This document shows, in pieces, positions 8,295 to 18,177 of a DNA stretch of 64,000 nt. The DNA is from Manganitrophus sp963718695 (GTDB lineage Bacteria > Nitrospirota > Nitrospiria > SBBL01 > Manganitrophaceae), in the NCBI GenBank assembly GCA_963718695.1, contig OY970371.1, positions 1,240,001 to 1,304,000 of the forward strand, written 5' to 3'. Under the pieces are notes generated by a model. It saw only the letters and a program-made list of their open reading frames with translations, ran no database searches and had not been told where the DNA came from. The number at the start of each line of letters is the position of its first letter. Position 1 is the first letter of the stretch. Position numbers and translations under genes: made by a program.

Positions 8295-9497
8295 ATGGCA
8301 AAGGTGTTGGAAGGTCCTGGAATGGGGCTTCTCTCAAAGTGGGGGATGACGGTTCCTCACTACGTCGTCATCACGGCGGCGGATCAACTCGATCGGCTCT
8401 CTCAAGCGAATCCCTGGCTTCGGGAATCGAAATTGGTCGTCAAGGCGCACGAGGCGATCGGCTCCCGAATGAAGTTGGGGCTGGTGAAAGTCGGTCTCGA
8501 TCTGGATGCGGCGCGGAAGGCCTCCGGCGAGATGCTCGGGAAAGATCTCAATGGGATGACGATTTCTCAGGTCATCATTTCCGAAATGATCCAGCATAAA
8601 GAAGAATTCTACCTGGCGGTCAAGTCGGTTCGGGAAGGGGCCGAGCTGCTCTTGGCAAGCGTCGGCGGAATCGAGGTCGAATCGAACTGGGAAAAGGTCA
8701 AGCGGATCGCGATTCCTTTGGGAACCGATCCAACGCGGGAGCAATTGGCGAGCCTCGCCAAAGAGGCTGGTTTTAAGGGAGATCTCGCCGGAAAAGTCGC
8801 CGACTTTGCCCTCAAGCTTTATCAATGCTACGACCAGGAAGACGGCACCTACATCGAGATCAACCCGCTTGTCACCCGCGGAGACGGGGATCTGGTTGCC
8901 CTTGATGCCGTGACGATGGTCGACGGCGACGCCCGGTTCCGCCATCCCGATTGGAATTTCACCTTCGCCTCCGAGTTCGGCCGCCCCTACACCAATGACG
9001 AGCGGGCGATCATGGAGATCGACTCCCGGATCAAGGGTTCGGTGAAGTTCATCGAAATCCCCGGCGGCGATACGGCGCTTTTGCCGGCGGGGGGCGGCGC
9101 TTCCGTCTATTATTCCGATGCCGTCCTGGCATTGGGAGGCAAAATCGCAAATTATGCGGAGTACTCCGGAGATCCTCCCGACTGGGCGGTCGAAGCGCTG
9201 ACCGAGAAGGTCTGCTCCCTCAAAGGGATCAAGCGGATCATCGTCGGCGGGGCGATCGCCAACTTCACCAATGTGAAGAAGACCTTCGCGGGGATCATCA
9301 ACGGATTCCGGAAGGCGAAGGCCGAAGGGAAGCTGGAAGGGGTTGAGATTTGGGTTCGGCGCGGCGGGCCGTTCGAGAAGGAAGGATTGGCGGCGATGAA
9401 GGCGCTTGAGGCGGAGGGTTTCAATATTCACGTCTATGACCGCTACACACCCTTAACCGATATTATCGATTACGCGATTAAAGGAGTGGGAAAATGA
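8295..9497 (+). CDS. aclB: ATP-citrate lyase beta subunit (AclB)
   Basis: 400 aa, close to the roughly 398-aa AclB of green sulfur bacteria. It carries the ATP-grasp-like N-terminal half shared with SucC (MGLLSKWGMTVPHYVV; KLVVKAHEAIGSRMKLGLVKVG; YIEINPLVTR, whose EINP is the Mg-binding signature) and a C-terminal CoA-ligase-like half (LPAGGGASVYYSDAVLALGG; RRIIVGGAIANFTNVKKTF-type segment). With AclA it cleaves citrate using ATP and CoA to acetyl-CoA and oxaloacetate, the signature reaction of the reductive TCA cycle. ATG at 8295 follows GGAGG. It overlaps aclA by 4 nt (ATGA), so the two are translationally coupled. Confidence 0.93.
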   Translation: MAKVLEGPGMGLLSKWGMTVPHYVVITAADQLDRLSQANPWLRESKLVVKAHEAIGSRMKLGLVKVGLDLDAARKASGEMLGKDLNGMTISQVIISEMIQHKEEFYLAVKSVREGAELLLASVGGIEVESNWEKVKRIAIPLGTDPTREQLASLAKEAGFKGDLAGKVADFALKLYQCYDQEDGTYIEINPLVTRGDGDLVALDAVTMVDGDARFRHPDWNFTFASEFGRPYTNDERAIMEIDSRIKGSVKFIEIPGGDTALLPAGGGASVYYSDAVLALGGKIANYAEYSGDPPDWAVEALTEKVCSLKGIKRIIVGGAIANFTNVKKTFAGIINGFRKAKAEGKLEGVEIWVRRGGPFEKEGLAAMKALEAEGFNIHVYDRYTPLTDIIDYAIKGVGK

Positions 9498-11362
9498 GCA
9501 TTGTCGCCAACAAAGAGACCCGCGTTGTGATTCAAGGCGGACCGGCCGGGGTCAACGCCGCCCGCCGGATGGCCGAGTTCTGTCACCTGACCCGTCAACC
9601 GCTCCATGTCCTTGCCTTTGTTTTTCCGCCCGATGCCGGCAAAACGGCGGAGGTTCCCTTCGGAAGCGAGTTGGTTTCGATTCCTATTTTCAAAACGATG
9701 GCGGAGGCCACGGCCGCTTTTCCCGCCTTGAATACGACCTTGATTTTTGTCGGACCGGATCGCGCTTTTAAAGCGGCGATGGAAGCCTTGGCCGATCCGA
9801 AGATCAAGCTGGTCTCGATGATCACGGAAGGGGTGCCGGAGAAAGATTCCAAGCGGCTGAGCCTCGAAGCCAAAAAGCTCGGCAAGGTTTTCAACGGGCC
9901 GTCGGCGATCGGAATCATCTCGGCCGGCGAGTGCCGTCTCGGTGTGATTGGCGGGGCATTCGATAATTTGATTCTCTCGAAGCTCCACCGGCCCGGATCG
10001 TTCGGCGTCATCACCAAATCGGGCGGTCTCTCCAATGAGATCATCTGGATCTGCAGCCAGTTCGCCGACGGAATCACGACGGCGATCGGCATCGGCGGAG
10101 ACGCGTATCCCGGCTCCGACTACGTCACCTATCTTGAGATGTTCGAGAAAGATCCTCAGACCAAGGCGGTGATCATTGTCGGAGAGATGGGGGGAGATCT
10201 CGAAGAGCGGGCTGCGGAGTGGTTCGGGGAGAAGAAGCGGCGGATCAAGCTGATCGCGGTCGTTTCCGGTTATTGCCAAGAGCAACTCCCCAAGGGGATG
10301 AAGTTCGGCCATGCCGGCGCGAAAGAGGGACAGCACGGCGAGGGCTCGGCCCGAAGCAAGGCGGACGCCTTGAAGAAGTCGGGCGCCATCGTGCCGGCGA
10401 CCTTCGGCGGACTCGGCCCGACGATCAAGCAGGTCTATGAGGAGATCGTGGCCCGGGGCGAAGTGCGGCCGACGGTCGACGGAGACGTTGCGGCGCTTCC
10501 GAAACTTCCCAAACCGGTGGAAGAGGCGATCAAGTCGGGAGACGTTTTTGTCGAGCCGTTGATCAAATCGACGATCAGCGACGACCGCGGAGACGAGCCG
10601 CTCTATTACGGCTATCCCGCTTCCGATCTAATCAACAAGGGATATCAGATTCCGCACGTGATGGGGCTCCTCTGGGACAAGCGGCTGATCACCCCGGTCG
10701 AAGCGGAGATCGTCAAGCGGATTGTCATGCTCTCGGCCGACCACGGTCCCTGCGTTTCGGGGGCGCTCACCACCATCATCGCCGCCTGCGCCGGAATTCA
10801 GATGGCGCAATCGGTCGCGGCCGGTCTGATCATGATCGGACCCCGGTTCGGCGGCGCCGTCACCGATGCGGGAAAATGGTTCAAGTATGCGGTCGAGAAG
10901 AAGCTCTCTCCGGAAGATTTCCTGGAGCATATGAAGAAAAACGTCGGGCCGGTGCCGGGGATCGGCCATCGGGTCAAGAGCGTCAAGAATCCCGACAAGC
11001 GGGTGAAAGAGCTGGTCTCCTTCGTGAAGTCGACCGGGGTTCCGACGCCGCATCTTGATTTCGCCTTGTCGGTCGAGAAGATCACCACGGCAAAGAAGGA
11101 CACCCTGATCTTGAACGTCGATGGAACGATCGCCGCCGTTCTGGTCGATCTCGGCTGGCCGGTGGAATCGCTCAACGGCTTCTTCATCCTGGCGCGGACG
11201 ATCGGTCTGATCGGTCATTGGGTCGACCAAACCCGCAACGGAAGCCGTCTGATTCGGATGTTCAATTACGTGGTCAACTACGCCTCTCCGAAGCGGAGGG
11301 AAGCCCCTCCCCTCGAAACGAATGCGAAGAAGGTCGAGGTTCGGCAAGAGGTATTGAAGTAG
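9494..11362 (+). CDS. aclA: ATP-citrate lyase alpha subunit (AclA)
   Basis: 622 aa, the usual AclA length. The N-terminal part is SucD-like, with the phosphohistidine motif KFGHAGAKEG (His about 273), preceded by GGDAYPGSDYVTYLEMFEKD. The C-terminal part is a citrate-synthase-like domain: SADHGPCVSGALTT, GPRFGGAVTDAG, PGIGHRVKSVKNPDKRV and the late GFFILARTIGLIGHWVDQ. Together with AclB it makes acetyl-CoA and oxaloacetate from citrate in the cytoplasm. Having both subunits plus aconitase, a fumarate-reductase-like set and SucCD adjacent strongly supports autotrophic carbon fixation by the reverse TCA cycle. Confidence 0.94.
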   Translation: MSIVANKETRVVIQGGPAGVNAARRMAEFCHLTRQPLHVLAFVFPPDAGKTAEVPFGSELVSIPIFKTMAEATAAFPALNTTLIFVGPDRAFKAAMEALADPKIKLVSMITEGVPEKDSKRLSLEAKKLGKVFNGPSAIGIISAGECRLGVIGGAFDNLILSKLHRPGSFGVITKSGGLSNEIIWICSQFADGITTAIGIGGDAYPGSDYVTYLEMFEKDPQTKAVIIVGEMGGDLEERAAEWFGEKKRRIKLIAVVSGYCQEQLPKGMKFGHAGAKEGQHGEGSARSKADALKKSGAIVPATFGGLGPTIKQVYEEIVARGEVRPTVDGDVAALPKLPKPVEEAIKSGDVFVEPLIKSTISDDRGDEPLYYGYPASDLINKGYQIPHVMGLLWDKRLITPVEAEIVKRIVMLSADHGPCVSGALTTIIAACAGIQMAQSVAAGLIMIGPRFGGAVTDAGKWFKYAVEKKLSPEDFLEHMKKNVGPVPGIGHRVKSVKNPDKRVKELVSFVKSTGVPTPHLDFALSVEKITTAKKDTLILNVDGTIAAVLVDLGWPVESLNGFFILARTIGLIGHWVDQTRNGSRLIRMFNYVVNYASPKRREAPPLETNAKKVEVRQEVLK

Positions 11363-11461
11363 TCTTCACCGCTTGATAAGATGAAAGATCTCTTTTATTA
11401 GTGTATTAGTGCAGGCGCGACACTCTGTTCGGGGCCGCTCAAAAGTTGTTGGAGGACAATG

Positions 11462-13711
11462 ATGTCTACTGAATTAATCAAGAAGCTCTATCAATCGATG
11501 CCGGCGCGTCTGGCAGAAGCGCGTAAGAAGTTCGGCCGCCCGCTCACCCTGACCGAAAAAATCCTGGTCGCGCATGTCGACGATTTTGGAACGCAGAAGT
11601 GGGAGCGGGGGAAGGCGCAGCTGGCGCTCCGGCCCGACCGGGTGGCGATGCAGGATGCGACCGCACAGATGGCGATGTTGCAGTTCATGCAGGCGGGGAA
11701 GAAGCAGGCCGCCGTCCCGAGCACGATCCACTGCGATCATTTGATCCGCGCCCAGAGCGGGGCGAAGGAAGACATCGAGCGGGCGATCAACGAGAACAAA
11801 GAGGTTTACAACTTTCTCGCCTCGGCCGCGAAGAAATACGGCATCGGGTTCTGGAAGCCGGGGGCCGGGATCATTCATCAGGTGGTTCTTGAGAATTACG
11901 CCTTCCCCGGCGCTCTGATCATCGGGACCGATTCGCACACGCCGAACGGCGGCGGACTCGGCGCGATGGCGATCGGCGTCGGCGGAGCCGATGCCGGTGA
12001 AGTGATGGCCGGCCTTCCGTGGGAGGTGCTTCATCCGAAATTGATCGGCGTGAAATTGACCGGCAGCCTCAGCGGCTGGACCTCGGCGAAAGATGTCATC
12101 CTCTACCTCTGCGGTCTGCTGACGACCAAGGGGGGAACCAATAAAATCGTCGAATACTTCGGACCGGGCGCCGAAACGATCAGCGCCACCGGAAAAGGAA
12201 CGATCACCAACATGGGTGCCGAGCTCGGCGCCACCACCTCGATCTTCCCCTATGACCAGAAGATGGCGGCTTACCTGAAGCTGACCGAACGGGAGGATTG
12301 GGCTAAGATTGCCGATGCGAACAAGGAGCTCTTGACCGCCGATCCGGAAGTCTTCCAATCGCCGGAGAAATACTACGACCAGGTGGTCGAGATCAACCTC
12401 TCGGAGCTGGAGCCGCATGTCGTCGGCCCGCACACCCCCGACCTCGCCCGTCCCATTTCCAAATTGGCGGCCGAGGCGAAGGAGAAGGGGTATCCGATCC
12501 AGCTCAAAGCGGCGTTGATCGGCAGCTGCACCAACTCTTCCTACGAGGATATCAGCCGGTCGGCCCACATCGCCAAGCAGGGGCTCAAAGCGGGGCTCAA
12601 GGCGAAGGCGCAGTTCCTCGTCACCCCCGGCTCCGAGCGGATCTACCACACGATGAAGCGGGACGGCTTCATGCAGACCTTCGAAGAGATGGGAGCGACG
12701 GTTCTCGCGAACGCCTGCGGACCGTGCATCGGCCAGTGGAAGCGGGACGATGTGAAGAAGGGAGAGTCGAACTCGATCATCAGCTCCTTCAATCGAAATT
12801 TCCCCGGCCGCAACGACGGGATCGCCGAGACCCTCTCCTTCCTCAGCAGCCCGGAGATCGTGACGGCGATGGCTTTTGCCGGCGACATGACCTTCGATCC
12901 GGTGAAGGGGACGCTGACCGCCGCCGATGGGACGAAGGTTCAATTCGAGCCGCCGCGCGGCGAAGAGCTTCCCGCGAAAGGTTTTGCCAAAGGGGAAGAA
13001 GGATTTGTCGCCCCGGCGGAAAACGGCGACAACCTGACCGTCGACGTTCCGCCGACCAGCGAGCGGCTCCAGCTTCTGAAGCCTTTCCCGAAATGGGATG
13101 GAAAAGATTTCTCGAAGCTGCCGATTCTTCTCAAGGCCAAAGGAAAATGCACAACCGACCATATCTCTCCGGCCGGTCCCTGGCTGAAGTTCCGGGGGCA
13201 TCTCGATAAGATCAGCGACAACATGTTCCTCGGCGCCAACAACGCCTTCACGACCGAAGCGGGGAAGGCGAACGATGTCCTCAGCGGCGAGTCGAACCTG
13301 ACCCCGGCCCAGGTGGCCCGCCAATATATGGCCAAAGGGGTCGGGTCGGTGGTGATCGGCGATGAGAATTACGGCGAGGGAAGCTCCCGCGAGCATGCCG
13401 CGATGTCGCCCCGTTTCCTCGGCATCAAGGTGGTGATCACCAAGAGCTTCGCCCGGATCCATGAGACGAACCTTAAGAAGCAGGGGATCTTGCCGCTCAT
13501 TTTTGCGAACCCGAAGGATTGGGAAAGCTTTGAGCAGAACGACCGGGTCAGCGTGCTCGGCCTCTCGCAATTGGCCCCGGGCAAAGCGGTCGATGTGGTG
13601 ATCCACAAGGCGGACGGAAAAGAGATCAAGGTCCAGGCGAATCACAGCATGACTGCGCAGCAGATCGATTGGTTCAAAGCGGGATCGGCGCTCAACGCGC
13701 TGAACGCGTAA
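11462..13711 (+). CDS. acn: Aconitate hydratase, mitochondrial-type
   Basis: 749 aa. Two ATGs are possible (11459 and 11462); GGAGG at 11451-11455 spaces better with 11462. Three cluster cysteines are present in GSCTNSS (Cys about 356) and ACGPCIGQW (Cys about 419 and 422). Other aconitase signatures are DSHTPNGGGLGAMAIGVGG, the swivel-domain motif YGEGSSREHAA and SFARIHETNLKKQGILPL. The length and GGADAGEVMAGLPWEV resemble mitochondrial/AcnA-like forms rather than AcnB. It interconverts citrate and isocitrate. It sits about 100 nt after aclA and probably belongs to the same transcription unit. Confidence 0.93.
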   Translation: MSTELIKKLYQSMPARLAEARKKFGRPLTLTEKILVAHVDDFGTQKWERGKAQLALRPDRVAMQDATAQMAMLQFMQAGKKQAAVPSTIHCDHLIRAQSGAKEDIERAINENKEVYNFLASAAKKYGIGFWKPGAGIIHQVVLENYAFPGALIIGTDSHTPNGGGLGAMAIGVGGADAGEVMAGLPWEVLHPKLIGVKLTGSLSGWTSAKDVILYLCGLLTTKGGTNKIVEYFGPGAETISATGKGTITNMGAELGATTSIFPYDQKMAAYLKLTEREDWAKIADANKELLTADPEVFQSPEKYYDQVVEINLSELEPHVVGPHTPDLARPISKLAAEAKEKGYPIQLKAALIGSCTNSSYEDISRSAHIAKQGLKAGLKAKAQFLVTPGSERIYHTMKRDGFMQTFEEMGATVLANACGPCIGQWKRDDVKKGESNSIISSFNRNFPGRNDGIAETLSFLSSPEIVTAMAFAGDMTFDPVKGTLTAADGTKVQFEPPRGEELPAKGFAKGEEGFVAPAENGDNLTVDVPPTSERLQLLKPFPKWDGKDFSKLPILLKAKGKCTTDHISPAGPWLKFRGHLDKISDNMFLGANNAFTTEAGKANDVLSGESNLTPAQVARQYMAKGVGSVVIGDENYGEGSSREHAAMSPRFLGIKVVITKSFARIHETNLKKQGILPLIFANPKDWESFEQNDRVSVLGLSQLAPGKAVDVVIHKADGKEIKVQANHSMTAQQIDWFKAGSALNALNA

Positions 13712-13726
13712 CGTTCATTGAAGAAT

Positions 13727-13751
13727 AGGGGCGATCACAAGGATCGCCCCT
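13727..13751. repeat. REP-like palindromic hairpin, copy 1
   Basis: AGGGGCGATC (13727-13736), loop ACAAG, GATCGCCCCT (13742-13751): a perfect 10-bp stem just after the aconitase stop. Almost the same hairpin recurs at 16853-16873. Without a clean T-run it is better called an interspersed palindrome than a terminator. Confidence 0.75.
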
Positions 13752-13767
13752 ACGATTTTGGAAGAAC

Positions 13768-14451
13768 ATGCCGACGGCGGAAACAACAGAAAAGAAGAAT
13801 CTGGTGACGGTGGAGATCATGGGGAAGAAGTACCAGGTTCCCCAGGGGATCACGCTCATTCAAGCGATGTTCCATACCGGCCACCAGATTACCCGCGGCA
13901 TCGGCTGCCTCGGCGGGGTCTGCGGGGCCTGCGGGACCCTTTACCGGACCAAGGGAAGTTATGAGCTCAAGCAGGGGCTCGGCTGCCAGCTCATCGTCGA
14001 GGAGGGGATGTCCTTTTCCCTTTCTGCCCCTTTTCCGGTGCAAAAGCCGATTTATCGGATGGAAGAGATCACCGATCCCAAACAGGATCTCTTCAAATAT
14101 TTTCCCGAAGTCGCCCTCTGCCGAAACTGCAACGCCTGCACCGAGGCTTGCCCCCAGGGAATCGATGTCCGAACCGGCATCTGGAAAGCGGCGTTCGGCG
14201 ATTTCAAAGAAGCCTCCAATCTCTTCCTCTCCTGCGTGATGTGCAGCCTTTGCGTCCCGGTCTGCATCGCCGAGATCTCCTCCAATCAGGTCGGCCTCTA
14301 TGTTCGCCGCGCGGAGGGGGTTTTCTTCAACGAACGGCCGCCGCAGCTTTCCAGCCGAATCGAAGAGATTCACTGTGGAAAGTACAATACGCAATGGGAG
14401 ACGCTGATGAAGATGTCCGAAGAGGAGCTCAAAACCTGCCCCATCGCCTGA
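13768..14451 (+). CDS. Fumarate-reductase-like iron-sulfur protein ([2Fe-2S] plus two [4Fe-4S] motifs), first copy
   Basis: 227 aa. The N-terminal ferredoxin-like domain has GCLGGVCGACGTLYR (C-x4-C-x2-C) and a fourth Cys in GLGCQ, typical of a plant-type [2Fe-2S] site. The C-terminal alpha-helical ferredoxin domain has CRNCNACTEACP and CVMCSLCVPVC, both C-x2-C-x2-C-x3-C, whereas SdhB/FrdB usually has one [4Fe-4S] and one [3Fe-4S] pattern. No membrane segment. It is followed by a paralogue and a soluble FrdA-like flavoprotein, so it probably carries electrons to the flavoprotein for fumarate reduction in the reverse TCA cycle. A TfrB/HdrC-like role is the alternative. Confidence 0.75.
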   Translation: MPTAETTEKKNLVTVEIMGKKYQVPQGITLIQAMFHTGHQITRGIGCLGGVCGACGTLYRTKGSYELKQGLGCQLIVEEGMSFSLSAPFPVQKPIYRMEEITDPKQDLFKYFPEVALCRNCNACTEACPQGIDVRTGIWKAAFGDFKEASNLFLSCVMCSLCVPVCIAEISSNQVGLYVRRAEGVFFNERPPQLSSRIEEIHCGKYNTQWETLMKMSEEELKTCPIA

Positions 14452-14485
14452 TCTGCGCTCAGCCGCACAAAAAGGAAACGGCTTG

Positions 14486-15197
14486 ATGTCCCATTCCGAT
14501 TCTCAATCCGCTCTGATCCGCATCGAGGTCGATGGCGCCGCCCACCCCGTCCCGGAAGGAATCACCGTCATCCAAGCGATGTGGCATCTCGGCCGGCCGA
14601 CGATCCACGGGGTCGGCTGTCTCGGCGGCGTCTGCGGCGCCTGCCCGATCACCTACCGCCTTCCCAGCCAACCGGCCTCGAAAACGGGGCTCGCCTGCCA
14701 GACGGCGGTTTCGCGAAGGGATGGCGATCACCTTCATCCCCTCCGACAGCTCCAAAAAGGCGATCGCGCTTCTTCCGAAAGAAGCCCCGACGCAGAAGAC
14801 CCTCTTTCAGTATTATCCCGAAACGCGCCGGTGCACCGCTTGCCGCGCCTGCACGTCGGTCTGTCCGCAGGAGATCGACGTCATGGGGGGGGTGCGGGCG
14901 GCGATCAACGGAGAGCTTGCAACCGTGGCGGAGAAGTTCACCACTTGCGTGATGTGCGGCCTTTGCGCGGCGGTCTGCGAAGTGCAGATCAAGCCCCACC
15001 GCGTCGGGACGTATGCCCGCCGGCTGACCGGCGCCTTCTATCCGAAAGAGGCGACCGGCCTGCTTCACCGGATCGAGGAGGTTCGATCGGGGAAATATGC
15101 GTCGGCATGGGACAGGCTTCTCTCCGCCGACGATGCAGCCTTGTCCGATTATTGCCGATCTGAGGAGAAATTAGGAATTGAACAAAGCAATTCATAA
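14486..15197 (+). pseudogene. Second [2Fe-2S]/[4Fe-4S] fumarate-reductase-like protein, interrupted by a +1 frameshift
   Basis: The ATG at 14486 starts a frame that encodes VDGAAHPVPEGITVIQAMWH, GCLGGVCGACPITYR and GLACQTAV, then leaves the homologous frame. The rest continues in the next frame as REGMAITFIP, CTACRACTSVCPQEID and CVMCGLCAAVCE to 15197. Removing one T from the TTT at 14709-14711 restores a single 236-aa reading frame that aligns along its whole length with the preceding protein. All cysteine ligands for one [2Fe-2S] and two [4Fe-4S] clusters are then present. The intact motifs downstream argue for a recent indel or a sequence error rather than old decay. Ribosome site AAAGGAAA precedes the ATG. 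Confidence 0.8.
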
Positions 15198-15207
15198 GGA
15201 AAGGTGA

Positions 15208-16791
15208 ATGAGTTTGGAAGATTCGAAAATACGGGTGAATGAGAGCCGGGCGGCGCGGATGAAAGAGGAGAGGGCGCTCCTCTCTCCGGAAGACAAAGAC
15301 GCCTTGATCCGGAAGTTTCATCCCGATTATAAAAAAGAGGCGTACCGGACGATTCAGATCGGCCCCAACCAAGGGGAGCAGACGGTTCATGAGCTGGCCA
15401 ACCTCCTCGAAGGGAAAAGCCCGATCGCTTCCGAAGCGATTTCCCTTTCACCCCAGCATCAGGTGGACCTGCTGATCATCGGCGGGGGCGGCGCGGGGGC
15501 GACGGCGGCGCTCACGGCGAAGGCGGCGGGGGCCAGCGTCCTCCTTGCGACCAAGCTGCGGCTCGGCGATTCGAATACGGTGATGGCCGAAGGAGGAATG
15601 CAGGTGGCGGTCTCGGCGGAAGATTCCCCGGTGCGCCACTTCCTCGATTCTCTCCGGGGCGGCTATATGAAAAACGACCCGGCGCTCCTGAAGACCCTCG
15701 TCGAAGAAGGGCCGGAGGTGGCGAAGTGGTTGATGGACATCGGCGTTCTCTTCGACCGCGAGGCTGACGGCAACCTCAGCATCCGCGGCGGCGGCGGGAG
15801 CAGCAAGCCGCGCCTCCTTCGCTGTAAGGACTATACCGGTTTAGAGTTGATGCGGGTGCTGAAAGACTGCGTCCTCAACGAGCAGGTCGAGATCCTGGAA
15901 TTTTCACCGATCGTCGAGCTGCTCACCGACGGGGAAGGGACCTGCACCGGCGCCGTCCTGAAGAACCTCGACAACAACCAGTTCGTCGTCGTCCAGGCCA
16001 AATCGGTGATCTTGGCGACCGGCGGGATCGGCCGCCTTCATATTCAAGGTTTCCCGACAAGCAATCATTACGGCGCCACCGCCGACGGACTGCCGATCTC
16101 CTACCGGGCCGGGGCGAAGCTGACCCTTCAGGATACCTTTCAGTATCATCCGACCGGCGCGGTTTATCCCGAGCCGATGGCGGGGATCTTGGTCACCGAA
16201 GCGATCCGGTCGGTCGGGGCGCAGTTGGTCAATGTGAAGGGGGAGCGGTTCATCAACGAGATGGAGACGCGCGATGCCGTCGCCTCCGCCGTGATCCGGG
16301 AGTGCGCGGAGGGGCGGGGAGTGGAGACAGCGGCGGGCCGGCGCGGCGTCTGGCTCGACATGCCGATGGTCGATATCGTCAACGGCGAGGGGACCCTGGC
16401 CCACCGCTTCCCGAACATGGTCCGGCAGTTCTCGCGTTATCAGATCGATATCCGAAAAGAGCCGGTCCTGGTCTACCCGACGCTGCATTATCAGAACGGG
16501 GGAATTCAGATCAATGTCGACGGCGAGTCGACGGTCCGGAATCTCTTTGTGGCGGGGGAAGCCTCCGGCGGGATTCACGGCCGCAACCGGTTGATGGGGA
16601 ACTCCCTTCTCGACATCATCGTCTACGGGCGGCGGGCCGGGCGGGCGGCGTCGAAGCGGGCGACGGAGATCGCGCCCGGGAAATTGACCCTAGCGCACCT
16701 CGACCAATTTTGCGAGGCGCAGAAGAAGGCGGGGGTCGAGTCGAAAACAGTCTCGCCGATGTTGTTTCCCGATTACGTGAAGAAGAATTAA
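15208..16791 (+). CDS. Soluble fumarate reductase / L-aspartate-oxidase-like flavoprotein
   Basis: 527 aa. After an about 85-residue N-terminal extension comes the FAD-binding fold, LLIIGGGGAGATAAL (Gly-rich loop from about residue 91), then DSNTVMAEGGMQ. This lacks the histidine that binds FAD covalently in membrane SdhA/FrdA, as in soluble aspartate oxidases and thiol:fumarate reductase TfrA. Dicarboxylate-site elements are present: TFQYHPTGAV, HYQNGGIQIN and GRNRLMGNSLLDIIVYGRRAG. With the two iron-sulfur proteins just upstream (spacing 10 nt, ribosome site AAGGAAAGG) it probably reduces fumarate to succinate in the cytoplasm. L-aspartate oxidase (NadB) is an alternative, but the operon favours the reverse TCA role. 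Confidence 0.78.
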   Translation: MSLEDSKIRVNESRAARMKEERALLSPEDKDALIRKFHPDYKKEAYRTIQIGPNQGEQTVHELANLLEGKSPIASEAISLSPQHQVDLLIIGGGGAGATAALTAKAAGASVLLATKLRLGDSNTVMAEGGMQVAVSAEDSPVRHFLDSLRGGYMKNDPALLKTLVEEGPEVAKWLMDIGVLFDREADGNLSIRGGGGSSKPRLLRCKDYTGLELMRVLKDCVLNEQVEILEFSPIVELLTDGEGTCTGAVLKNLDNNQFVVVQAKSVILATGGIGRLHIQGFPTSNHYGATADGLPISYRAGAKLTLQDTFQYHPTGAVYPEPMAGILVTEAIRSVGAQLVNVKGERFINEMETRDAVASAVIRECAEGRGVETAAGRRGVWLDMPMVDIVNGEGTLAHRFPNMVRQFSRYQIDIRKEPVLVYPTLHYQNGGIQINVDGESTVRNLFVAGEASGGIHGRNRLMGNSLLDIIVYGRRAGRAASKRATEIAPGKLTLAHLDQFCEAQKKAGVESKTVSPMLFPDYVKKN

Positions 16792-16818
16792 TTTGGACGT
16801 GGGCGTGGTTTCGATTAT

Positions 16819-16876
16819 AAGGGCGAATCTTCTATTCGCCCCGGACCGGACAGGGCGATCACAAGGATCGCCCCTA
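16819..16876. repeat. Pair of REP-like hairpins upstream of sucC
   Basis: Two palindromes in tandem: GGGCGAAT...ATTCGCCC (about 16821-16841) and GGGCGATC-ACAAG-GATCGCCC (16853-16873). The second has the same core and loop as the hairpin at 13727-13751. The paired arrangement resembles BIME-type REP pairs. Confidence 0.7.
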
Positions 16877-16896
16877 CAAAGACAAAGGACGAATCG

Positions 16897-18057
<1,161 letters not shown>

Positions 18058-18177
18058 TTTATCTGAAACTAAGCGAGCAGCCGGCTTCGCCGGTGCGAGC
18101 GCGGGGTGTGGGGGCATTGGAGGACCGGTCTTCTTTCGTTGCCGCACAGGCCCCCCACATATAAATGAGGAGCGTTG
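18058..18177. other. sucC-sucD spacer with GC-rich inverted repeat
   Basis: The 120-nt spacer contains GCCGGCTTCGCCGGT (small hairpin) and TGTGGGGGC (about 18108-18116) able to pair with GCCCCCCACA near 18150-18160. It may modulate the SucC:SucD ratio or be another palindromic repeat; no gene is visible. Confidence 0.35.

Noticed and set aside
11474..13645. A 723-codon open frame antisense to aconitase (and similarly long frames opposite aclB and sucC).
   Set aside because: Long antisense frames arise from the G/C-rich third codon positions of the real genes; the plus-strand proteins have full family motifs.
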